From NCBI GenBank assembly GCA_027296925.1, contig JAPUIP010000035.1, forward strand, positions 1 to 6,789: DNA of 6,789 nt, given 5' to 3'. Below are positions 1 to 5,577 of this stretch, one piece after another. The translations under genes and the position numbers were made by a program. Source of the DNA: Candidatus Poribacteria bacterium. GTDB lineage: Bacteria; Poribacteria; WGA-4E; PCPOR2b. Each line of letters opens with the position of its first letter. The stretch's first letter is position 1. The notes under the pieces are model-generated. The model saw only the letters and a list, made by a program, of their open reading frames with translations, made no database searches and was not told the origin of the DNA.

Positions 1-931
1 CGACTTCTTCAGTCACTGTGGATGCTTCGCTGTCAAAAGCGGCTTCCTCTGATGCCGAATCGGTTTCATACATATCCGTTTTGGTCACGCTCATGGACAC
101 TTGCGTGCCGGGAAGCCAAAAGCGGATTCTTCCGTCAGGCGTCAGATTGACAAGTTCGATACGTTCATCGCCCTTCAAATACCCCTCGACCTGCAAATCC
201 GGATGCGCCGCATTGTAATGGTCGAAACGGAAGTCCGTCGGCGGATCGGGAGACCGTTCTTTTCTCCATTTTTCATCATAAGTGCCCATGTACCCGGCAC
301 GCGGCTCCCACGCCTTACCGTAAAATCCAAACCCAATCGGCTTCGGATGGTCTTCCCAAGATTCAATCAGATTGTCCGGGTCTTCGAGATTTGGGAGACG
401 GGCATCCTCCAGCGTTTCCTTCGACGGTCGCTTTCCGTAGAAGCCACATCCCGCCAGATTCTCCTTGCACCAGTCGCCACCACCGAAGTCGATGCCCCCG
501 AAAGCGCGTTCGTAGATCAACTCCATTTCGGTGAACGGCTCCGGATCCGTTGCGTCAAGCCTCATGAAGTGAGACTCCCAGCGCCGATCACCGATGACAC
601 GGAGTGTTTTGCTCAACTCCCCAACCCGCAGCGTGGCGTCTAGCGCTGTCACCGGATTTCCCCCCGGCGCATAAGCTTTCCCTACCAGCGCAATATCAGC
701 ACACGGCTTGAACGGGGCGATGTCAGATTCAAATTTAACACTGCCTGGTTCATCGGGGTTATAAACTTCGTCTCCGAAGGTTATCGGAATCTGTTCCGCA
801 GCAATCGTCGCCGGTTCGTTTGGGCAGATCTCAAACGTCCCCTTCACAACGACCGTCAGAACCGTTTTGTCGTTCGGTCCTTGCATGGGCATGGAGAAAA
901 CTTCAAATGGTGTGTGATTTATGGTTTCCAT
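1..931 (-). CDS. DUF2169 domain protein, likely secretion-associated; 3' end outside the window
   Basis: I read 310 codons from the ATG at 931-929 to the window edge, with no stop. A TAA lies in frame three codons upstream, so this start is the earliest possible. The protein opens with a beta-rich segment (METINHTPFEVF, then a TVVVKGTFEI strand at about 25-34). It then shows the DUF2169 signature: ELIYERAFGG at 137-146, the GFGFYGKAWEPRAGYMGTYD block at about 200-219, KW..ERSPDPPTDF near 221-233, and HYNAAHPDLQ at 238-247 followed by a GYLKGDERIELVNLTPDG strand pair. Family members occur alone or fused to pentapeptide repeats, and mostly sit in type VI secretion loci near PAAR-like proteins, where an adaptor or effector-handling role has been suggested. 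From about residue 284 the chain turns into an acidic Ser/Glu/Ala stretch that I would read as a linker. No signal peptide or membrane segment is seen. The family call is firm. The molecular function is not established. Confidence 0.93.
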   Translation of the reverse strand, partial: METINHTPFEVFSMPMQGPNDKTVLTVVVKGTFEICPNEPATIAAEQIPITFGDEVYNPDEPGSVKFESDIAPFKPCADIALVGKAYAPGGNPVTALDATLRVGELSKTLRVIGDRRWESHFMRLDATDPEPFTEMELIYERAFGGIDFGGGDWCKENLAGCGFYGKRPSKETLEDARLPNLEDPDNLIESWEDHPKPIGFGFYGKAWEPRAGYMGTYDEKWRKERSPDPPTDFRFDHYNAAHPDLQVEGYLKGDERIELVNLTPDGRIRFWLPGTQVSMSVTKTDMYETDSASEEAAFDSEASTVTEEV

Positions 932-989
932 GAAGGATTACCCCATTGAATCAACTTAACGGAAATAATCGTCGGTAACGCCATCTGTC

Positions 990-1040
990 GCCCTGATCTC
1001 AAGATCGGGCTAAAAGCTGAAGTCGTCTGAAAGACGACTA
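990..1040. repeat. Two back-to-back hairpin repeats in the DUF2169 leader
   Basis: GCCC(T)GATCT at 990-999 pairs with AGATCGGGC at 1002-1010, with one bulged T. Eleven bases on, AGTCGTCT (1021-1028) and AGACGACT (1032-1039) form a perfect 8-bp stem around GAA. Together they look like a composite extragenic palindromic repeat. There is no T-run after either stem on either strand, so neither resembles an intrinsic terminator. The pair fills most of the gap between the 284-residue gene and the DUF2169 gene, so it would lie in the transcript upstream of DUF2169. Confidence 0.7.
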
Positions 1041-1076
1041 AGTTTGAGGGCACCCCATCCGCGTCATAGATTTGGC

Positions 1077-1931
1077 TCATAGCGCAAGATGTCCCGGGAT
1101 TGGCAGGTTGTCCCCTCCAACAACCGGACCGACTGGCACAAACGGCGGCGCAAACGTAGGAATGGGACCTTTGCCAAGCACGTTCATCACCTGCTGCATC
1201 GGAAGCCACATGAGGAATACAACCGCGAACCCCTGTGCAATTGCGTCGAAAAGGTCAGGAGCATGAAGCGCATCGGAGTCTCCCAAATTGTCCTCCATCT
1301 TTTTTTTCAGTGAATTGGGGTTCACGAGTTCCGCCATCGCGGCGGAAGGACACGCAATCAGCGGAAATGGCACATTTGGCATGGGCGGCGCCATCGGCCC
1401 GGGAAAAGCTGCGAACGCTGGATAAAATGGCAGCCCCGGAATCATCACCTTTGACGACCACAAATCCCATGCGTCGGAGAAGGCTTTTGCAATCGCATCG
1501 GTGTACTTTTTTTTCTGACCGATATGTGTTACTGTTGATGGCGACATACAAATAAGCGATTTCAACTTTGGTCCAGTCAGACATCCGGGCGTTCCAATCG
1601 CGCAAACCGCCATCACTTTGAGATTGGTGAATTTGGCCTGCAACCGCCACAGGTCGATGCCAAAGCAGATGCCATCGCAAATGTCCTCAATGTAACTCTC
1701 GAATTCCTTCCCAATATCCCGGGCCGTATCGACATGATATTTATTCAGCGTCTGCTCTCGAAAGAGATTCAGGGGCATGTTGGGCATAACCGTTCTCTCC
1801 GACGGTTTGAATGCGTCGGGATACTGTTTCTGGTCTGGTGGGCTCTTCCAGTCTGTCGGCAATTTTATCATCTTCGCGACGAAGAATATTTTCGTGAGTT
1901 GAACAAACATCGATTTGTTTATTGAAGGCAT
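1077..1931 (-). CDS. Unrecognised 284-residue proline-rich protein, possibly secretion-locus associated
   Basis: ATG at 1931-1929 is preceded by a purine-rich GGAAAGG about 9 nt upstream, which supports the start; the stop is TGA. I do not recognise a named domain. The N-terminal half is ordinary soluble sequence with a segment PPDQKQYPDAFKPSERTVMP at about 31-50 and Cys residues at 84, 88, 110, 117 and 128. From about 165 the chain becomes Pro/Phe/Ala rich (LPFYPAFAAFPGPMAPPMPN at 167-186). A hydrophobic stretch at about 229-253 (IAQGFAVVFLMWLP) could be a membrane segment or a buried helix, and the tail (255-284) is again Pro/Val/Gly rich. No signal peptide is evident, and the protein does not show a PAAR-type repeat. 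It lies 55 bp after the methyltransferase and 145 bp before the DUF2169 gene on the same strand, which suggests a shared locus. A role in a contractile-injection accessory module is only inferred from that neighbour. Confidence 0.85.
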   Translation of the reverse strand: MPSINKSMFVQLTKIFFVAKMIKLPTDWKSPPDQKQYPDAFKPSERTVMPNMPLNLFREQTLNKYHVDTARDIGKEFESYIEDICDGICFGIDLWRLQAKFTNLKVMAVCAIGTPGCLTGPKLKSLICMSPSTVTHIGQKKKYTDAIAKAFSDAWDLWSSKVMIPGLPFYPAFAAFPGPMAPPMPNVPFPLIACPSAAMAELVNPNSLKKKMEDNLGDSDALHAPDLFDAIAQGFAVVFLMWLPMQQVMNVLGKGPIPTFAPPFVPVGPVVGGDNLPIPGHLAL

Positions 1932-1986
1932 TGCCGTGCACCTTTCCGCGCTTTATGGAACTTTATGAAACAGCATAAGCTACTAT

Positions 1987-3045
1987 TCAGGAGGCCAACT
2001 CACGCTTTCGTGCCTTGATGAGGTGGACAAGGAACAGACTCCAATACCGGTCATGATGCCGGAGCACCCAGGGAACGTCCAACAATTCGCTCAGTATCTC
2101 GTATTTCAATCCCATCTGGGGAAAGAGACCGCCTTCAAGGATGTTGCGTACCATCGTCGCCGCATCGAGCGCGTCGTTTTCCAGCCATTCCGCCCGTTCA
2201 GCTATATCCGCACGCCACTCGTAGGGTGAACTTAACACGAGCGTTCCACCGTCACGCAGCAGTGCATCCATCTGTCCGATTAACACCAACGGCAGGCTGA
2301 CATTGTCGATTAGGTTCAAACCGGCGACAAGGTCAAAGGATTCTGCCAGGAACGGGGGATCTAGCGCGTCCCCGACCAAGAACAGGGCGTTTTGCGGCGG
2401 TGAATACGGCATTTGAACCGTCTCAAAGCACCTACCGCGCTTTCTGCGCTCGTAGGACACCGTACCCGTCCGCTGCATCCCGGCGGCGGCTGAAACGGCG
2501 TCAAAATTCAGGTCTATCCCGACAGCCAGTTCACTGAAACGTGCGAGCTCAAACGTACAACGCCCAACGGAACACCCGAGATCGAGCGCGTGTTTGTGTC
2601 TTGTGTCTGGTTGAGCAATATCAACGACCCTTTCCCAGAACACTCCCGAATCCGCGAAGCCCCCAAACCCTTGCGGCGCCCTCTCGTGTGTGGCGTAATG
2701 CGATTCCATATAGGTGCTCAACAGGGCTTTCTCCGCGTGGCGATTCGGCTCGCTTTGACTCAGAGCATCGAAATACACACGTATCTGCGGTGTGCCGCAG
2801 GCAACACTTGATAGTTTGGACTGCTCGGCATTCCACCACGCTTCCACGTCTTTAACGATAATGGGAACGCCCGCCAGAATCGGATACGCCATTTGGCAGC
2901 CCTGAAAGGAGCAGACCAGAAAGCCCTCTAAAATGAAGCCGCCGTCGCGTTTGAAGATTTGCTGCAATTCCAGAGGGGATTGGACCTCTGGGCTGCGACA
3001 TCGCGGGCAAATTAGCGGGAGTTGCTCGATGTGTCCCTCGTGCAT
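1987..3045 (-). CDS. SAM-dependent class I methyltransferase with N-terminal zinc-ribbon-like module
   Basis: 352 codons, ATG at 3045-3043, with GGGGGAGAGG ending a few bases upstream as ribosome-binding site. Residues 1-63 form a Trm112-like module: C13-P-R-C16 and C45-x4-C50, ending in the YPILAGVPIIV strand typical of such domains. A linker leads to a Rossmann methyltransferase: motif I ALDLGCSVGRCTFELA at 153-168, the acidic residue that binds the SAM ribose in VGID178, a GDALDPPF motif at 225-232, and FDLVAGLNLIDNV at 237-249, followed by LRDGGTLVLSSPYEW. These elements support SAM binding. The substrate cannot be told from sequence; Trm112-like fusions occur in enzymes acting on RNA, protein, lipid or small molecules. 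It sits between ppk2 and the 284-residue gene in the same direction. No truncation or frameshift is seen. Confidence 0.93.
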   Translation of the reverse strand: MHEGHIEQLPLICPRCRSPEVQSPLELQQIFKRDGGFILEGFLVCSFQGCQMAYPILAGVPIIVKDVEAWWNAEQSKLSSVACGTPQIRVYFDALSQSEPNRHAEKALLSTYMESHYATHERAPQGFGGFADSGVFWERVVDIAQPDTRHKHALDLGCSVGRCTFELARFSELAVGIDLNFDAVSAAAGMQRTGTVSYERRKRGRCFETVQMPYSPPQNALFLVGDALDPPFLAESFDLVAGLNLIDNVSLPLVLIGQMDALLRDGGTLVLSSPYEWRADIAERAEWLENDALDAATMVRNILEGGLFPQMGLKYEILSELLDVPWVLRHHDRYWSLFLVHLIKARKRELAS

Positions 3046-3204
3046 TCAACCTCTCCCCCGGCCCCTCTCCTGCGAGGAGAGGGGAGAAGGATGATTGCGG
3101 ACCGTTTTTCCGGTCGCGGTTAATCGCTCGGCGTCCAACGCCGTAGGGGCGCGGTTTCCGCGCCCATTGCGGTTAACGGCAGATTGGGCGGGGGAACCCC
3201 GCCC
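3046..3204. repeat. Palindromic repeat island between ppk2 and the methyltransferase gene
   Basis: The whole ppk2-methyltransferase gap is made of dyads. At 3062-3084 a perfect 10-bp stem CCCCTCTCCT/AGGAGAGGGG closes on GCG. At 3097-3117 GCGGACCG faces CGGTCGC with one bulge. At 3130-3142 GGCGT/ACGCC forms a short stem. At 3147-3165 GGGCGCGG/CCGCGCCC pairs perfectly around TTT. At 3186-3204 GGGCGGGG/CCCCGCCC pairs around GAA. The last two are wrapped in an outer 10-bp inverted repeat, CGTAGGGGCG at 3142-3151 against CGCCCCTACG at 3200-3209, so the outer arm reaches into the ppk2 stop. Such elements are normally multicopy extragenic repeats. No open reading frame is supported here. Confidence 0.85.
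3048..3058 (-). promoter_or_regulatory. Repeat-borne ribosome-binding site of the methyltransferase gene
   Basis: On the minus strand the bases just before the methyltransferase ATG read CCGGGGGAGAGGTTGA. The GGAGAGG core is a good Shine-Dalgarno match at short spacing. It is part of the CCCCGGCCCCTCTCC-type repeat rather than unique sequence, so the repeat seems to have been co-opted for translation initiation, or the gene start happens to abut it. Confidence 0.55.
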
Positions 3205-4113
3205 CTACGAAATGTCATCGGCCCCATATACTTCTGGAACAAAGGTCTGATCTGTAATCGGTGGACGAACGTAGCCGACTTCCTCTTGGCGCGGTTGTAA
3301 TTCTATCGATTCCGGCGTTAAATCTTCATAAGGAATCATACTGAGCAGATGTGTAATCAGATTCAAACGGGCGTGTCTTTTGACATCGGCGTTCACGACA
3401 TACCAGGGTGCTTGTTTGATATCCGTGTACTTGAACATTTCATCCTTGGCTTTGGAATACTCAACCCATCTCCCCCGGGCTTCCAGATCCATTGGGCTCA
3501 GCTTCCAACGCCTGACGGGGTCATGGATGCGATTTTGAAAACGATGTTCCTGTTCTTCATTATCCACTGAAAGCCAATACTTAATCAGGATAATCCCGGA
3601 GCGGACCAGCATGCGCTCAAATTCCGGACAGGAGCGCAGAAATTCGTGGTACTCCTCTTCCGTGCAGAAGCCCATTACGTGCTCGATCAGCGCCCGATTG
3701 TACCAACTCCGGTCAAACAGGACCATTTCACCGCCTACAGGCAGATGGGGCACATAGCGTTGAAAATACCATTGTGTTTTCTCACGCTCTGTGGGTGTGT
3801 ACAGGGCCACGACCTTAACGCCACGTGGGTTGTGGCGTTCCATAATCCGCTTGATGGTGCCCCCTTTACCGGCGGTATCACGCCCCTCAAAAATCACAAC
3901 AACTTTCAGCCCCTTATGCTTGATCCACTCTTGCAGTTTGACCAATTCAACCTGGAGTCTTGCCAGCTCTTTCTCATAGACTTTTCTCTTTATTTTTGTA
4001 TTTAGCCCGCTGCCCGGGTCTTGATCTGCAACCGGCTGTTCCTTTCCATCCTTCGCTATAACCGCAGCTTTTTCTTCTTTTTCCGCTTTTTTGATTTTTT
4101 TCTTTTTCGCCAT
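3205..4113 (-). CDS. ppk2: Polyphosphate kinase 2 (PPK2), single-domain class I-like
   Basis: 302 codons. PPK2 enzymes transfer phosphate between polyphosphate and nucleotides, class I mostly using ADP/ATP or GDP/GTP, in the cytoplasm. The core is complete: Walker A in FEGRDTAGKGG (75-85), LYTPTEREKTQWYFQRYVPH (104-123), Walker B VLFDRSWYNRA (131-141), GFCTEEEYHEFL, KYWLSVDNEEQEHRFQNR (178-195), the lid motif RRWKLSPMDLEAR (201-213), and APWYVVNADVKRHARLN near 235-251. Length and single-domain layout fit class I. Residues 1-46 are a Lys/Glu-rich extension, encoded partly by A-tracts of 5-7 nt, probably disordered. The start is supported by AAAGGAACAGGAAC just upstream. The gene begins 30 nt after the tnpB stop, with no room for a promoter of its own outside the insertion sequence. 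Its TAG stop (3207-3205) is contributed by an intergenic palindromic repeat, so the last residue or two may be recent. Confidence 0.97.
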   Translation of the reverse strand: MAKKKKIKKAEKEEKAAVIAKDGKEQPVADQDPGSGLNTKIKRKVYEKELARLQVELVKLQEWIKHKGLKVVVIFEGRDTAGKGGTIKRIMERHNPRGVKVVALYTPTEREKTQWYFQRYVPHLPVGGEMVLFDRSWYNRALIEHVMGFCTEEEYHEFLRSCPEFERMLVRSGIILIKYWLSVDNEEQEHRFQNRIHDPVRRWKLSPMDLEARGRWVEYSKAKDEMFKYTDIKQAPWYVVNADVKRHARLNLITHLLSMIPYEDLTPESIELQPRQEEVGYVRPPITDQTFVPEVYGADDIS

Positions 4114-4116
4114 GTG

Positions 4117-4129
4117 TTCCTGTTCCTTT
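4117..4129 (-). promoter_or_regulatory. Ribosome-binding site of ppk2, at the edge of the insertion sequence
   Basis: Minus-strand bases before the ppk2 ATG read AAAGGAACAGGAACAC. They offer two Shine-Dalgarno-like cores, AAGGA about 10 nt and AGGA about 4 nt from the start codon. Either GG here could be the junction with the IS607 element, since family members insert at GG dinucleotides. Confidence 0.55.
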
Positions 4130-4143
4130 CAACTTGTGCAAAG

Positions 4144-4252
4144 TTAGTTAAAAAGTGATTCGCTCTCCGTTGATAACGGGAATAATAGCAGTTGTTCCTC
4201 GTTGCAACTGGAGTCTTGGTTGAGCAGTCCCAACCGTGTTTGAAATTGCTCA
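4144..4252 (-). ncRNA. Candidate omega RNA scaffold overlapping the 3' end of tnpB
   Basis: TnpB omega RNAs come from the transposon right end and commonly overlap the tnpB 3' coding region. Here several dyads cluster in the last 110 nt: CCGTT/AACGG (4167-4171 with 4175-4179), CAGTTG/CAACTG (4189-4194 with 4205-4210), GGTTG/CAACC (4218-4222 with 4231-4235), and TGAGCA/TGCTCA (4221-4226 with 4247-4252). The last two compete or form a pseudoknot-like fold. The RNA would run on the minus strand past the tnpB stop and end in a guide copied from the flanking ppk2 leader. Only the dyads are seen; the RNA itself is inferred. Confidence 0.4.
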
Positions 4253-5577
4253 GTACGTTCTAGCAGAATGGACTTGACCTTCTGAAAGGGAGTCCACAAG
4301 TGTATCTCAGGGTCGTCTTTTCTTGCTAGAATATTCCGAGCGGCGTTTTGGTCGGCGTGCAACACAACCCCATCGAAACAGTGAAATGAATCCCCGCTAC
4401 GCTGTCCTAAAAGAACACCATGACGGGAATCCATTTGCGATGTGTAGGCACAATTGACCAAAACAAGCGAAGAACCTCTTCGCTGAGACACACTGTTTAA
4501 CGCTTCTTGCATGAGTCCTTTGACCCAACCATTCAGTCGTCGATTCTGATTTTTGCCGTATTTCTTCTTGCTCGAAATCGGGCTGGACAGGTCTTCGCAG
4601 ACGATCGTCTTGGCTTTGTCTGCGATTGAATGCACGGCTTTGAACACTTTGTCTCTAACGTTTGTACGGTGCAAAGCCTTTCGGTTGTTTAATTTCTTTC
4701 GTCCGAGATTATTCTCAAAGATGTTTTGTGCTTTCTTCGACTTTGCTTCTGCAATTGCTTTGAGCTTATTACGGCGTTGATATTTGGTTTTGAGAAAATC
4801 AGACTCAGCGGACAACACAGCCCCAAGCTCATCGCCGTGAACTTGACCCTCTGAATCAACGAATACCTCGCTGTAGCCTTTATCAATGCCGACAACGTTT
4901 TCCCCACATGGACCAATGGAGCATTGGTTAGCATCTACCGCATAATGCACCTCAACACGACAATCACGGAGAATCAGGCGTAGCGTCCCCGTTGGGGCAC
5001 GATTTGTTTTGAGTCGGATAGCAATCCGTTTGCCGCGTTCCAAACTCATAACCTTAATCCACGCTTGCCCATTTCGCTCAAATGTGGTGTAGCAACCTGT
5101 ATCAAGGATAATCTGGTTGTCCACCTCCGTTTGACCGTGTTTGCAGTTTTTTCGCATCATACGCCGAAGATACCTATCTTCCGTCCATCTATCATTTTTG
5201 AGTAAGGTAAATAATCGCTTACGTTCTGACTCGTCTTTTTGTCCGCTTCGCGAGACCGGGGACGGCGCCCCGACCATTGTTCGCTTTGAAATCGCTTTGC
5301 GAACCTTAACTTTTGCGGCTTCTCGGTACAGGCAGATGTCATCAAAGGTATCTCGCAAGGTCTCTTTCCAAAGCCGTGCTGGAACATCAAACTGACGATT
5401 TTCTGCTAACCACTCGTCACGGATTTGACGGGAATAGTGACCCACGCCAGAAATCGAGCCGTAGCGATGCCAGACTTCAGTGCGGAGATTTCCCAGACGA
5501 GACGCGATTTCTTTAAGTTGGTCGAGCTTGCCTGCGTTGAGATTGTGGCTATAAGCGATTCGTGTGACCTTAGCCAT
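4144..5577 (-). CDS. tnpB: TnpB, IS607-associated RNA-guided DNA endonuclease
   Basis: 477 codons. The ATG (5577-5575) overlaps the tnpA stop by 8 nt (ATGGCTAA). No good Shine-Dalgarno lies at usual distance, so coupled translation is likely. TnpB proteins are guided by an omega RNA made from the element's right end and cleave DNA, favouring transposon retention. The RuvC-like site is complete: D232 in VVGIDKGYSEVF, E328 in TIVCEDLSSP, and D409 in VLHADQNAARNI. The KKKYGKNQNRRLNGW segment (337-351) and NCAYTSQMDS (375-384) are typical. The zinc ribbon is degenerate: where most relatives have two CxxC pairs, this one has MDSRHG (382-387) and FHCFDG (398-403), with only one cysteine. I believe a subgroup of IS607 TnpBs shares this. 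Residues 101-113 (MVGAPSPVSRSGQ) look inserted and are GC-rich at DNA level. The C-terminal tail after NAARN is about 60 residues, and its coding DNA probably doubles as omega RNA scaffold. Confidence 0.96.
   Translation of the reverse strand: MAKVTRIAYSHNLNAGKLDQLKEIASRLGNLRTEVWHRYGSISGVGHYSRQIRDEWLAENRQFDVPARLWKETLRDTFDDICLYREAAKVKVRKAISKRTMVGAPSPVSRSGQKDESERKRLFTLLKNDRWTEDRYLRRMMRKNCKHGQTEVDNQIILDTGCYTTFERNGQAWIKVMSLERGKRIAIRLKTNRAPTGTLRLILRDCRVEVHYAVDANQCSIGPCGENVVGIDKGYSEVFVDSEGQVHGDELGAVLSAESDFLKTKYQRRNKLKAIAEAKSKKAQNIFENNLGRKKLNNRKALHRTNVRDKVFKAVHSIADKAKTIVCEDLSSPISSKKKYGKNQNRRLNGWVKGLMQEALNSVSQRRGSSLVLVNCAYTSQMDSRHGVLLGQRSGDSFHCFDGVVLHADQNAARNILARKDDPEIHLWTPFQKVKSILLERTEQFQTRLGLLNQDSSCNEEQLLLFPLSTESESLFN
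5254..5275 (-). repeat. GC-rich hairpin inside tnpB
   Basis: On the tnpB sense strand GGTCGGGG and CCCCGGTC (8-nt arms) flank the loop CGCCGT. Pairing is complete if two G-U wobbles are allowed. It encodes part of residues 101-108, a stretch that looks like an insertion in an otherwise AT-richer gene. Confidence 0.5.

Noticed and set aside
101..643. 180-codon plus-strand frame
   Set aside because: It lies entirely antisense to the DUF2169 gene, whose family motifs are unmistakable. Its own translation is Arg/Pro-rich and resembles no protein.
990..1040. Riboswitch ahead of DUF2169
   Set aside because: Only two simple hairpins are present, with no recognised aptamer core. A dispersed repeat is more likely.
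1235..1680. Frames of 106 (plus) and 141 (minus) codons inside the 284-residue gene
   Set aside because: They overlap a longer frame with a good start site and coherent composition, and their translations are low-quality Arg/Ser/Cys-rich text.
3142..3209. Intrinsic terminator for ppk2
   Set aside because: The stems are strong, but no run of T follows them on the minus strand. They may slow polymerase but do not fit the standard signal.
3046..3209. CRISPR array
   Set aside because: The repeated motifs are inverted, of several types and without regular spacers.
3646..4005. 119-codon plus-strand frame
   Set aside because: It is antisense to the PPK2 Walker and lid motifs, so it is a shadow of a conserved gene.
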